Source: Sciurus carolinensis (lineage: Eukaryota; Chordata; Mammalia; Rodentia; Sciuridae). From it: DNA of 64,000 bases. Every line of letters begins with the position of its first letter. Position 1 is the stretch's first letter. The position numbers and the translations under genes were made by a program. Positions 11,064 to 22,500 of this stretch are shown one piece after another. The notes below the pieces were generated by a model that saw nothing but the letters and a program-made list of their open reading frames with translations, did no database searches and was not told the origin of the DNA. The DNA lies in assembly GCF_902686445.1 (NCBI RefSeq), contig NC_062226.1, forward strand, positions 16,650,001 through 16,714,000, given 5' to 3'.

Positions 11064-11665
11064 AATGTTGGAAGCTGCAAATAAATGGAGGGAGTGTCTC
11101 AGCCATCTCTAAAGTGGAGGTAGAGCCTTTCAGAGAACTCTCAGTGTAATCTCACTGATCTGAGACTACTTTGTTGCTTTGGCAGACATCCTGCTCAAAG
11201 AGAATTCTGTGATACCATGGTATTTATTGGCTCAGACAGCCCTAAGTTCAAATGCAACTCCCTGGACGTAGAGAGAGATATCAGTGCCCCACTAGCCTTG
11301 TGGTGCCAGCTGTGGAAGAGGAAGAATTACTGCACAAGTGATAAGGCCCCAATCAGGACAACTTCCCCACAGCCTCTCCCTTCTTATTTACCTTGAAGAG
11401 CCCCTCCGCACAATAAATTACTTTGGTGTTTTTCACTATAAATAAAGCATTCACAGGCTTCTTCCCTTTGTTAGGATCAGACCCATCAGGTCTTTTTCCA
11501 CCTTTCCTGACCCCACTTTCAATATTAATATATATTTCTGTGTCTTTTGTTTTGTTTCTTGATATTACATTTTCAGCCTTTTATTTTCAATCAGCAAACA
11601 TCTCCAAGGGTTACTTATTCCCTCTTCATGCAGATCAAAGGTGAGACCACAACCTTCAGCAGTTA
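11064..11665 (+). mobile_element. Solo LTR, ERVK (class II) type
   Basis: The segment starts with TGTTGGAAGCTGC at 11066, close to the start typical of IAP-like class II LTRs. It has AATAAA signals at 11412-11417 and 11441-11446, then a 'tgtgtcttttgttttgtttc' U5-like stretch. Many TG/CA dinucleotides sit where CpG would be expected, consistent with decay of methylated DNA. The word ATTCCAT occurs at 11057-11063 and at 11666-11672 and may be the target duplication, although it lies two bases away from the TG start. No retroviral internal sequence is seen. Family call from memory. Confidence 0.5.
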
Positions 11666-11689
11666 ATTCCATTTACCACAGTGTAGGAA

Positions 11690-12500
11690 ATGTCAGATAA
11701 CGAATTTAGAAAGTTCATAGTCAAAATGTTCAATGAGCTAAAAGAAGAAGGAACTAAGATACAAAATACAGGAAGTGACAGTCAATACAAAGATATTCTG
11801 AAAAGGAATCAAATAGAAACTTTGGAAATGAAAAATGCAAAAAATCAAACTAATATTTCAGTTGAAACATCACCAATAAATCAGACAACATAGAAGACAG
11901 ATTCTTAGATACCAACAACTGAATGTATTATCTTGAAAATGAACAATAAAAATGTTAAGTGACCATAACCAGAACATTCATGAAATCTTTGATAGCATTA
12001 AGAGACCAAATAGAAGAACCATTGGCATAGAAGAGGGTACCAAATTTCTAACTAAAGGAAGTCACCAAATTTCTAACTGAAGGAATGCACAATCTTTTCA
12101 GTGAAATATCATAAAAATTTCTAAACTTTAGAATGAAACAGAAAAATACAGAGTGCATTTAGAACCTAAGATAGGCAAGATCAAAAAGCATCCTCTCCAA
12201 GTCACATTACCATTCAAATGCTTAATATAAAAAATAAGGATAGAATTACAAAAGGCAGAAGAGAAAAATGGCAGGTCACGTTGAGAAGTAAGCAAATTAG
12301 AATTTCTACTGATTTCTAAGCCTAGATGCTAAAAGATAGAAGGGCTTAGAATAATACATCCCATGGACTCAATGATAACAGGTGTCAAATTAGATAGCCA
12401 ATTCCAGAAAAAACATCCTTAAGAATTGAAGTTGAAACAAAAATCTTCCATGATAAGTAGAAATTAAAAGAATTCATGACCACTTGACCACTCAGCCAGC
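11690..12500 (+). pseudogene. L1 ORF1 remnant
   Basis: ORF1p is the L1 RNA-binding chaperone (coiled coil, RRM and C-terminal domain). The start survives as an open piece of 67 codons (11690-11893) beginning MSDNEFRKFIVKMFNELKEE. This is a lysine/glutamate-rich, coiled-coil-prone N terminus. Downstream, 'RPNRRTIGIEEGT' (about 12003-12042) resembles the conserved RPNLRIIGIEEG stretch that begins the RRM, but in a different frame. Stops and frameshifts follow, and a local duplication (12039-12085) adds further damage. It cannot encode a working protein. Confidence 0.7.
12039..12085 (+). repeat. 25-base tandem duplication inside ORF1 remnant
   Basis: A 22-base word starting ACCAAATTTCTAACT appears at 12039-12060 and again at 12064-12085 with one substitution, so the period is 25 bases. 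Confidence 0.85.
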
Positions 12501-12721
12501 ACTATAAACAATAATAATAATACTGAAAGATATACTACCCAGAGGGGAAAGAAAAGCCTCCAAATGAATGAGACTTTCTAGAATAGTAATAGAAACTAAC
12601 TAATTAATACCTAATTAAATACAACATACAAACAGAAATGGAAATGAATAACAAGCAACTGTCCATAATAACACTGAATGTAAATGGTCTCATTCTCCTC
12701 AATTAAAATATGTAGATTGGG

Positions 12722-12945
12722 AGCCAGGAGAGTGTGGTTCATGCCTATAATCCCAGAAACACAGGAGGCTGAGACAGAAGGACAGCAAGTTCAAATCAAG
12801 GCACAAAAGCTTAATGAGACCCTCAGCAATTAGGTAGACCCTGAATCAAAAATTTAAAAAGTAAAAAGCCCTGGGTACAGAGCTAAGTGATAAAATACTC
12901 CTGGGCTCAATCCCCACTACCTGCCCCAAGAAAAAGAAAGATAGA
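12722..12945 (+). mobile_element. Composite B1-ID SINE, plus strand
   Basis: The left half is 7SL/B1-like: 'tggttcatgcctataatccc', 'ggaggctgagacagaagga', 'agcaagttcaaatcaaggc', with a B1-derived 'gagaccctcagcaatta' extension. The right half is ID-like: 'ctgggtacagagctaagtg' ... 'ctgggctcaatccccacta', followed by an A-rich tail. Such B1-plus-ID dimers are characteristic of squirrels and a few related rodents. It is inserted in the L1 ORF2 endonuclease region. The flanks suggest an imperfect duplication but do not resolve it. Confidence 0.85.
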
Positions 12946-14920
12946 ATTCATTGGCAAAATGGATTAAAAAAATAACATCCAGCTATATACCCATTTCAAA
13001 GAGAATCATCTAATAGAAAAAGACATCCACAGCTGAAAGTTGAAGGATGGAAAAATGTATTTCACATAAATGGAGTTCAAAAAGAAGCAGGGGTAGCTAT
13101 TCCCACATATGACAATGTGGAATTAAGCAGTAATTAATCAGAAGAACCAAAGAAAGTTACTAAATACAGGAAAAGGGAATAATTCTACAAAAAGGCATAT
13201 GATAGTAAATGTTTATGTCCAAATGTAAGTGTACTTAATTATTTAAAAATTACTTTTTGATCTTAAAACCCTGATGGACCCAAATATAATATGGGGTTAT
13301 TTCAACACAACCCTTCTCACCAACAGACAGGTCATCCAGGCATAAACCCAGCAAACATATTTACAACTTAAATAATACTATGAATCAAAAATGAACCTAA
13401 TAGACATCTACAAAATATTTCACCAAGAAAAATTAAATTCACTTTCTTCTCAGCAGCTCATGGAAACTTTCCCCAAACAGATCATATTCTCGGTCATGAT
13501 GGACATCTTAGCAAATACGAAGAAATAATTGATACAATCCCATGAGTCTTATAATATAATCGTGGAATGGGATTAGAAATCAACAGCAAGGAAAATTATA
13601 GAAACTACATAAATGCATAGATATTGAACAATATTCCTTAAAATGAGGAATGGATCATGGAAGAAATGATAGGAGAAATCAAGAAATTCTCAAAAACAAA
13701 TGAGATTAGAATACAAGATATTTAATTTTCTGGGACAGTAATAAGACAATTCTAAGAGGAATGTTTGTAGCACTGAGTGCCTATATTTAAAAAAAAAGAT
13801 CCAAAATAGATAATCTAATGTTATACCACAAGACCTTAGAAAAGGAGATCACTCTAATTCTCTAATTCAAAACTCAGTAGAAGACAAGAAATAAATAAAA
13901 TCAAAACCAAAATCAATGTAACTGAGAACAAATACAACAAGAAAAATACCAAGGATAAATGCAATGAAGAGTTGGTTCTTCAAAAAAAAAAAAAAAAGAT
14001 TCATAAATCCTTGACCATACTAGACAAAGAAAAAGTGAGAAAACTGAAATAAAAAAAATTAGATATTGAAATGGAGATATCAGCACAGACACTTCTGAAA
14101 ACCAGAGGATTATTACAGATTATTATGACTATTCATACTCCAATAAACTGGAAAATGTGGAAGGGACTGATAAATTTTTAAATGCAAATGACCTTTCCAA
14201 ATTGAACCAGGAAGACATAAAAACCTAAACAAACCAATATCAAGTAAAGAGATTCAAGTTGCAATTGAAAATCTTCTGGCAAAGAAAAACCCAGAACCAG
14301 AGATATTCTCAGATGTGTTCTATCAGACCTTTAAATAAGACTTCCTCCAATTATTATATGAAATAGAAAGGGAAGGAATACTCCCAAATATGTTCTAAAA
14401 GCCCAGAATTACCCTGATACCAAGAGCAGACAAAGACATAGCAAGGAAAGAAAACTACATGCCAATATCTCAGATGAACCTATATGCAAAAATCCTTAAT
14501 AAAATATTAGCAAACAATATTCAAACACAAGCACAAAGATGTGTACCATGATCTCATGAGTTTCATCCTGGGTATGAAAGGTTAGTTCAACATATACAAA
14601 TTACTAAATGTAATTAACCACATAAGTAGAATTAAGGCCAAGAGTCATACGATCATCTCAAAATATTTGGCAAAAGCCTCTGATATAATCCAGCACTCAT
14701 TCATGTTAAACATGCTGGATAAACTAGGGATAGAAGGAATTCACCTCAACATCAGAAAGTCTACATATGACAAACTCAAGTCCAACATGATATTAACTAG
14801 AGAAAAGCTGAAAGCATTTTCTCTTAACTCAGGAAGAAGACAAAGATGCCCATTCTCACCATTATTTTAAATAGAGTTTTTGAAATTCTAGCCAGAGCAA
14901 TCAGGCAAATTAATATATTT

Positions 14921-15014
14921 AAAAGGTACAAATACATTGTTATTATAACTGGCAATACCCTAATGACCAAGCTATTAAATATCTTTTCATGTTTTTATTT
15001 AATAAAAAGGTACA
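14921..15014. repeat. Short insertion in ORF2 flanked by AAAAGGTACAA
   Basis: The word AAAAGGTACAA occurs at 14921-14931 and again at 15004-15014. L1 ORF2 homology stops after the first copy and resumes after the second ('gaaaagaagaaatcaaatg' then FADD). The 72 bases between are AT-rich and do not resemble ORF2, so this looks like a small insertion with target duplication. Its family is unknown. Confidence 0.5.
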
Positions 15015-15995
15015 ATTAGGAAAAGAAGAAATCAAATGATCTGTTTGCTGATGACATGATACTATGTAAAAGACCCAAAAACATAATCAGAAGACTTCTA
15101 AAGCAATAAAAAAAATCAGCAAAATAGTAAGATATGATTAACCTTCATAAACCTATAGCTTATCTATACTCTTGCTGAGAAAGAAATCAGAAAAACTATC
15201 CTATTCATAATAACATTAAAAATTAAAGTAAAATACTTGGGAATTAATCTGAACAAGGAGGTGAAAGTCATCTATAATGAAGAATACTGAAGAAAAAATT
15301 TGAAGAAGACCTTGGAAGATGAAAAGACTTCATGCTTATTCTTAGATAGGCAAAATCATTATCATCAAAATGTTCATGCAACCAGAAGCATTATACTTAT
15401 TCAATGCAAATTCTCATCAAAATACCAATTACATTCCTTACAGATCTAGAAAAAGCAGTCCTAGAATTCATTTGGAAGAATAAAGGATCCAGAATATCCA
15501 GAGCAGTCTTGGACAAGAGCAATGCTGGAGGCATCACAATACCTGAACTAAAATTATAGTACAGAGCTTTAGTAAAAAAACAAAACAAAACAAAAAAAAC
15601 ACAAGGTGGTATTGGCATCAAAATAGACATGAAGACCAGTGGAATAGAATTGAAATCACAGAAACAAACTCACATAGTTGGAGTTATCTAATATTTGATG
15701 ACAAAGAGACCAAAAACATACAGTGGAAAAAAGATTGCTTTTTTAGTCAATGGAGCTGCGAAAATCCATATGTAGAAGAATGAAACTCGATCCTTCTCAC
15801 CCTACACTAAAGTTAAATCAATATGGGTCAAATACTTAGGCTTTACACCAGGAACTTTAGAACTGCTAGAAGAAAACCAAGGGTCAACAATCCAACATCC
15901 TGGTGCTGACACCAACTTGCTAAACAAGACTGCTAAAGTTCAATAAATAAAACCAATAATCAACAAATGGGACCACACCAAATTAAAAAGCTTGT

Positions 15996-16440
15996 TTCAC
16001 CTGCTATGGATGCCCAGTATCACCTACTGTCAGCATTTCTTTTTCTTTTTTATCTTCCAAATAACTTACCCGTACCACTTACTTGTAGAAATCTAAACAA
16101 GACTGGCCTAAAAAATAAGTCTCAGAAGCATGAATTTTAAACATCCAGTTGTTATGTCATAAGAAATGGACTGATATGGTAAGACATTGGCAGATAATTC
16201 AGTGCAGGCAGTATTTAATGTGAATAAAGAGTACTTCCCACAAGAAATAAAACAGCTAGCAAACTGCTACTAAATATTTGTTTAGCTAATAAATGGATAT
16301 GATCAATGCCGTTAAAGGTACTAGCACGAACTTCATTGAAGAAATGGTGTCATGCAAGAATCTTGAACTATTTTTGAAGATCTTAAGAAAAGTCAAGTTG
16401 AAAGCTCCTAGTATCAGCTGGCATTTTCTGTGTAATGAAC
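15996..16440. other. Unassigned sequence after the L1 truncation
   Basis: L1 similarity ends abruptly near 15995. What follows is AT-rich and unrecognised, with no open frame of note. Confidence 0.45.
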
Positions 16441-16720
16441 CACATTTTGGGTTTTAAAAATAAACTTTCATTTTTCTCACAATTCTGTTGTTCAACACTT
16501 TAGTTTGATTTCAGCTGAGAAGTACTCTGGTCTGACCTGAACCCACTCATGCAATTGGTTATAAGTCACATTCCTCAGGATTGGTTTTTCTTCAAAGTCT
16601 TCAGCTGCAATGGTTCAAATCTGCTCCATGTGTTCTCTCATCCTCTAGCCTGGTGGACTTAGCTTGTTCTCCTGGAAATATACCAGATTTTTAAGAGAGT
16701 GAGAGTAGAAACTCACAAGA
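16441..16720 (-). repeat. Old LTR-like interspersed repeat
   Basis: The order 'tttctcacaattctgttg' then 'tctgacctgaacccactcatgc' then 'tcaaatctgctccatgtg' resembles a common ancient mammalian LTR-type repeat read in reverse, and it shares that flavour with 44215-44715. I cannot name the family with confidence. Confidence 0.3.
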
Positions 16721-17272
16721 TCTTTTGATGAGTAGGTTACAGGATTTATATGATATCTAATTCATGGTAAACTATTTGTTAAAATAGGTCACAGTTTCAA
16801 ATATGATCCAAGAAGCAGAGAAACCTTTTTAAAAAAGCAGAAAAATTTAATCAAATTAAAGGTGTGGATAGATATACTGCAATCTACTGCAGGCTGCTAA
16901 TAGATTCAGCCAATATTCAAGGCTATGTATACAGGGATGTTGTTTATAGGTTGGAGGATCACAGAATGTCGTAGATTAGTTGGGTGAACGTAGTCTGATT
17001 CCATAGTGTTAGATAGTATTAGGTTCGTAGAATCCTGTTCTCAGAATTTATGATGTAAATGGAGGTACCTCTCAGAGTTTTTGTTTCACAGATAACAAAT
17101 ATTTGATGAAGCAATGTGAAGTGAATTTCTCAAGATCTTCAATTTATCACATATGTGCAGATGGGACAGAAGCTCTACACATATGTTTATTAGTTCAGGT
17201 CCTTGAATATCAAGGAAAAATCATTTCAATTTATCTGAAGGACTTAGAAGATTTATTTATGAGGTAGGGATC
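16721..17272. other. Unassigned AT-rich sequence
   Basis: Nothing recognisable was seen here. Confidence 0.5.
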
Positions 17273-17306
17273 TGTGTGTGTGTGCGTGTGTGTGTGTATG
17301 TGTGTA
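17273..17306. repeat. (TG)n microsatellite, interrupted
   Basis: An alternating TG run with single C and A interruptions. Confidence 0.9.
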
Positions 17307-17870
17307 AGGTATATGCATGAACATACTATTCACATGAGCACACACCCACGCAATAGGAAAAGGAGGTGTGAGAGGGCCATTTTGCATAGTCCTTTTCCCA
17401 ATATTTTAATTTGTCTCACCTCCTAATTTCTATCATGCCCTGAGCAGAAGTCATTCCCAGAGCTAATTCATACATACAGTTTCACACATGCCATCTGCTT
17501 CTGAAACCTGTGGCCACACACAACAAGTGTACTGTTAAGAGAGGTGGCTTCTGATACCAGCCTAGAATAAATGCGGCTCCTATCCTTCTTCAGGAAAAAT
17601 AAAGACATTTGTCTTTTCAAAGTCATTTCTTCTTGCTTATGAAATATATACCATACATCCCCGTAACATAACCTCATCAATGTTTCCTCCCAAGTACCTA
17701 CCGATTGCAAAGAATGATGCTGAATCTCCAATAGTTTACAAACAGTTCTAAATTAGGGAAAATTGTTATAAAGTTATTTTGAAGGATATTAAAAAACTAA
17801 TAATAGTTTGTATAAGATAAGATTACTGAGTCAAACAGCCTTGGTTTTTAATACCATTTTCTGAATTTAA
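17307..17870. other. Unassigned sequence
   Basis: No repeat or gene recognised. A minus-strand open frame of 87 codons (17468-17731) shows no domain. Confidence 0.5.
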
Positions 17871-17874
17871 ATTT

Positions 17875-18035
17875 TATAATCTTAAATTAATTTGACATTT
17901 CAGAGCCCCAGTTTTCTCATCTTTTAAAAGAAGGGGATAGATGATAACAAGTTAAACATCAACTCATGATGATTACATGCAAAACACTGACTGCAGTCCT
18001 TGGAGCAGAGTAAATAATAAATGCTAGCCATTTAC
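17875..18035 (+). mobile_element. MIR SINE fragment, plus strand
   Basis: The core 'cagagccccagttttctcat' and the later 'gagtaaataataaatgctag' follow the MIR 3' half. Confidence 0.5.
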
Positions 18036-18244
18036 ATTGCCATACAATTAAAACAGAGAAACTCACTAAAGATATTATAATAAAATCACTATAGTTCCTA
18101 TAATTCACAAATTAATGGTTACATGTCAATAAGGATGAATATTGAATATCAGAAGTCATCCAAATGTGTGGATGAACACAAAAAAGACAACTTCCATTAC
18201 TATGTATGTTGTAGGTCTTAAGTGTACTATTTATAACAAATCAT

Positions 18245-18380
18245 GTATATTGCATCTATTTTGTAGAGAAGAAAACAGAGACCTACAGAATTTAGAAAAT
18301 ATGCCTATAGTTTTAGGACTAAGAAGTAGGAGAACTGGGATTTGAGCCGAGATATGTCTAACTTCAAAGTCTTTGATTTT
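18245..18380 (-). mobile_element. MIR SINE fragment, minus strand
   Basis: It reads 'gaagaaaacagagacctacag' ... 'agaactgggatttgagcc', which is the reverse-orientation MIR order (gaggaaactgaggc ... gggattcgaaccc). Confidence 0.45.
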
Positions 18381-19499
18381 AAAGATTGTACATTTATCAT
18401 TGCTTTTCATTTACCAACATTGCTTTCTGTCACATTTAATCTACCTAAGCAATCAGAACATAGTTCTTGGTCTGGACACTGTGCTTCAGTTGCAGTATTT
18501 AATGTCCAATAAAAAGGGTTTGTTGAGTACCCTGCCTAAATTGACAGTGGAATGCAAGAGGTCAAAATATGTGGGCTTTTCTAATTTTTTCTAAAGCAGA
18601 GACCAGATAGAGAAACTGGCACTCAGACAATGCTGATGAGTTAAGGAGTAATGAAAAATGTCAGGGAGGTTCTAAAGACAAAGAGAATGCTCTTTGGCTT
18701 GATGACCTAAATATCAAATTTCTCCATGACAGTCTATGAGTGAGTGATAGGAAAAGATATGTCAGTTGAACTGTCCTAGTAATAAAAACAGATTACATTA
18801 CCATGGACCAAAGATTGGAATGGAAGACCATAAATGCTACTTTCTTACTCCAGGAAGACTTGCCCATTTTACATTGCTATAAGGAGTATAAAAAATAATG
18901 GATTACTTCCACATATTTTTCCTTAGGTGTATTTTTATCCCCTCAACTTCAAGAATGATGAATTCCAAATCTCATGGCTTTGAGAAGACTAAACTTTACC
19001 TGTCCTAGCAGATCTGTATACATAGTATATACTCCCTAAAACATGTGGTTTATGATATAATTGTGCATTAATTTAGAAAAAGTCATGGACTCAAATTAGG
19101 AATAACTAAAAACACCTTGTGAATAAAAACTGACTTTAGCTTGTCAATTTCTGTTTCCTCATCTCTGTTAGGCTTAGAGATTTAGAGTGAGAAAAAAGAC
19201 ACCAGGATTGTGAAATTAACATGTATACTTTCTATATAAATTCCATGTCTATTTCCATATGTTCATATAGGTGATATATTACTAGATAAAAGAGTGATTC
19301 TATATCAGGTAGTTCCACCCTTGGGTTTTATTTGTTGATGATCAAAGAAGTCTCTGGCCCTGGAATCCATCTGATAGAACTCCAGTACTTTGCAGTTGTC
19401 ACCTACTTCTGAAGGGGTTCTGTTACCTTTACTTCCAGGATTCTTCACAAAGAAAAGTAGAAGTTAATAAGAGGTTGCAATTTTTCAGTCACCCAAACT
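18381..19499. other. Unassigned AT-rich sequence
   Basis: No repeat family or coding signal recognised. Short open frames only. Confidence 0.5.
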
Positions 19500-20120
19500 G
19501 ATGTCGTCTTTGGATTTTCCTCTTTTCAATGTCACACCCAAGCAATCGCCTCCTCATTGTTCCAAGACTCTACTTTTGTCTTGCTCTCCTCCATCCTAAT
19601 CCTATTCCTCTGGATTTTTCACAAGAATCTTCACACTTGCCTTTATATCCCTCAGTCTCATTGCTTTTTGTAGGTCACTTCCTCACATTGCAAGTCAAGT
19701 GAACCTTAAAGAGCACTTGAAGAATACCATGACCACAAGGGTCATGGAAACTCTAGCTTAATATTCTTATGGATTCCCTTTGCCTTTAAGACACAACCCC
19801 AAATTCCTAGACATCATTGTCAGAGCCTTCGTAGGCTGACCCCTTGTCCTTTCCAAACTCCACCTCTCCATCTTTTGCTATGCTCCAGCTCCTCTGAGCT
19901 CCCTACTCTATGAACTACCCCATGTTCCTGCTGCCAACCATGTCATTCTCCTCCTAAAACCTTCACTATTATCCTCTCAAGTCTTCAGGTCCAAGAGCAA
20001 ATGTCACCTCTTGAGGTGATTCACTGAGCCATAGAGCAATAGAAAAACCTCCATATAATCTCCTAAATCTTCTATACTTACTTTATCTTAATGATGAGCC
20101 ATTTCCACATATTTAGAACT
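19500..20120 (+). mobile_element. L2 LINE 3' fragment, plus strand
   Basis: Pyrimidine-rich text in L2 3' order: 'cctttgcctttaagacacaa', 'cagagccttcgtaggctgacc', 'atgctccagctcctctgag', then 'caaatgtcacctcttgagg'. L2 is an extinct mammalian LINE and the copy is heavily diverged. Confidence 0.55.
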
Positions 20121-20234
20121 AAAAATTGTCTTCTGAAAGAAAAACATGAACGCACAAGGTAACTGCAGGTTTCTTAAATCATAGTTTGTATTTTGCTCTC
20201 ATGACAGAAATCACCAATGCCTCAGAGCACCATT

Positions 20235-20882
20235 TTTTATTTTTTATAATTTAAATTAAATTTATTCAGCAGGGTACCATGTGATGTTTAGATCCACGAA
20301 TACATTCTGTAAAGTTCAAAGCAAGGTAAGCATATCTATTTCCCCAAGCATTTTTCATTCATTGGGTTGAAATATTCAAAAACATTTTGTCTAGCTTCTT
20401 TGAAATATGCAATACTTTATTGTTGCCTACAATCACCCTAATGGACAGTAGAACACCAGAACTCATTTCCTTATCTTACTGTAACTTAGTGCCCATTGAT
20501 CCACCTTTTCCCATCCACCTCTCTACTGACTCTTACCAATCTCTGATAACCACTTTTCTACTCACAACTTCTATGAGATTAATTGTTTCAGATTTCACAT
20601 AGTGTTTGTCTTCTATGTCTGGCTTGTTTGACTTAATTAAGGCCGTTCAGTTCCATTTGAGTTGTCACAAATGACAGGTTTTCATCATTTTATGACTGAA
20701 TAGTATTCCATTATGCATATATACCACATTTTATTTATCTGTTCATTCGTTGATAGACATTTAGGTTGATTCCAGTTTTTTTCTATTGTGAATAGTGGAT
20801 GGTGCTGCAATCAATTTGGGAGTGCAGATATTTCTTCAACATGCTGATTTCATCTCCTTTGAATATATACCCAGGAGACTAG

Positions 20883-20922
<40 letters not shown>

Positions 20923-21680
20923 ATTATATTTTTAATTTGGAAGTAGTCTCTATACTGTTTTCCATAATAACCACTAGTTTATACTCCCATAAATACTGTG
21001 TAAGACTTCCCTTTCCTCCACTAACACTTACATCTTTTGTCATTTTTGAGAATAGCTATCCCACCAGGAATGAAGTGATATCTCATTGATATTTAGTTTC
21101 ATTTCCCTGGTGATCAGTGATATCCAGAAATTTTTATACGACTGTTGACCGTTTATGTATATTCATTTGAAAAATGTATATATAGGTCCATTGCCCATTT
21201 AAAAATTAGATTATTACTGTTGTTGTTGCTGCTGCTAAGTGATTTGAGTTTCTTATATGTTCTGGATTTACCTCCTTATCAGATGTATAGTTTGTCAATA
21301 TTTTCTTCCATTGTATAGGCTGTCTCTTCATTCTGTTGATTGTTTGCTTTGCTGTGAAAAACATTTTTGTTTTATAAACCCCCAGTTTATTTTTGCTATT
21401 TTTCCTATACTTTCAAGATCTCATCCAAAATATCCATGTCCAAACCTATGACCTAAATCTTTTCTTCTGTTTTCTTCCTATAATTTCATAGCTTCAAATC
21501 TTATGTTTAAGTCTTAGATCCATTTTGAGTTAATATTTTTAATATTGTGGCAGGTAGGGGTCTATTTTCATTCTTCTGCATATGTAAACCCAAATTTCCC
21601 ATCACCATTTATTGAAAGTATTGTACTTTCCCCAAAGCATGCTCTTAGCATCTCTGTCAATGATCCATTAGCTGCAGGTG
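20235..21680 (-). mobile_element. L1 3' portion (ORF2 end and 3'UTR), minus strand
   Basis: Read on the minus strand, this is the end of an L1. Plus-strand landmarks are 'gaatagtattccattatgc', 'ttgattccagtttttttct', 'ggtgctgcaatcaatttggg', 'atctcattgatatttagtttc' and 'taagtcttagatccattttg'. These are the reverse complements of the ORF2 C terminus and the region preceding it. Frames are broken throughout. A TG microsatellite (20884-20920) has grown inside it. Confidence 0.8.
20884..20920. repeat. (TG)18 microsatellite
   Basis: An uninterrupted TG run inside the minus-strand L1. A 68-codon open frame there is a translation of the run. Confidence 0.97.
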
Positions 21681-22500
21681 CATGAGGGAACATCACTTTT
21701 CCCATCCCTGGTTTCCTTGCTTCTCCAAAATTGAATGAATAAGTCTGTATGAACAATACGCAATAGCAGATTTCACTAGTTCTTTCCCTTTCCAGCGAAT
21801 CATGTGATATATTCAAATACAGACCAAACTGGAAATTAGGGCTACAAAAATATATATTTTTGGCTTTGGCGACCAAGCTAAGAGATGAGAGACTGAGGTT
21901 TCCATGATGAGCGAAGGAGACGTGAAAAGGGCCCTTCCATTTGCCTTCCTTGACCTCACTTTTTATGTTCAGACTCTTAGGTTTGAGACCTGAAAAGGTC
22001 TGGCAGCTTAGAAAGATGTAAGTCTGTGAGGCAATTTATAAGACTGTAGACAGCTAGAGTTGGTTTAATTGAAAGATATAATTACCAGGTGTTGAAAGCA
22101 AAGGGGTTCATTAACTTACCAGACACTCTGTTGACTGAATTGTCCTCATTTTAATTTTTCATGACACATCAAGGAGGGGACACCTGTGGGTCATGAGAAT
22201 TGACCAGTTCTGGACTTGCAGACACTTCAAATTCAACCCCAAGGGCAGGCAATCTTTCAGAAGTGGAATGCTAAGTTGTTTTCTCCTGTTTTAAAACTCC
22301 TGGTTATAAAACTGTAAGAAACCTGCCTTGCCCCGTGAGGCTCCATAAAGACCTTGATAATTTGGCCTTTGTCTACTTCTTCTTCCTCAGATTTCTATGC
22401 CTTTCCCCTTCCCTGTACTTTTTGTGTCAAATACTTCAAATTGATAACAACAATAGTAATTATTATTGCTATAATGATAATTCAGTTATGACTACTACTA
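21681..22500. other. Unassigned sequence
   Basis: No repeat recognised. A minus-strand open frame of 102 codons (21568-21876) overlaps the end of the L1 and shows no domain; its first part lies in unassigned sequence. Confidence 0.45.

Larger units (their letters stand above)
8330..15995 (+). mobile_element. Long old L1 element with nested insertions
   Basis: I read this as one plus-strand LINE-1. A GC-rich 5'UTR-like block lies at about 8330-10162 and resumes after an insertion at 10305-11063. The ORF1 start is at 11690 and ORF2 runs from about 12655. The ORF2 remnant stops near 15995 without a 3'UTR. At least four later events interrupt it: an L1 tail (10163-10304), an ERVK-like LTR (about 11064-11665), a B1-ID SINE (12722-12945) and a short insert (about 14931-15003). 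The ORF portion is secure. The 5'UTR assignment rests on position, base composition and continuity across the insertions, so it is less sure. Confidence 0.6.
12655..15995 (+). pseudogene. L1 ORF2 remnant (endonuclease and reverse transcriptase)
   Basis: ORF2p supplies the endonuclease and reverse transcriptase for L1 and SINE mobility. The AP-endonuclease start is visible as 'LNVNGL' near 12672-12690, just before the SINE insertion. The reverse-transcriptase region includes an open piece at 14667-14870 with 'LGIEGIHLNIRKSTYDK' and SGRRQRCPFSPLF, which corresponds to the family's SG.RQGCPLSPLLF motif with the GC-context altered. The catalytic FADD lies at 15044-15055, followed by MILCK. Many stops and indels are present. 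The sequence ends around 'aaattaaaaagcttg' (INKW..IKLKSL region), so the cysteine-rich C terminus and 3'UTR are absent. Confidence 0.85.

Noticed and set aside
11064..11665. Endogenous retrovirus provirus
   Set aside because: Only LTR-like sequence is present. No primer-binding site, gag, pol or env text follows, and the next recognisable sequence is L1 ORF1.
14667..15055. Active L1 reverse transcriptase
   Set aside because: The FADD motif survives at 15044-15055, but the coding frame around it has stops, frameshifts and an insert, and the 3' end of the element is missing.
20883..21089. Valine-cysteine-rich peptide encoded at the TG run
   Set aside because: It is a translation of the (TG)18 microsatellite within a minus-strand L1.
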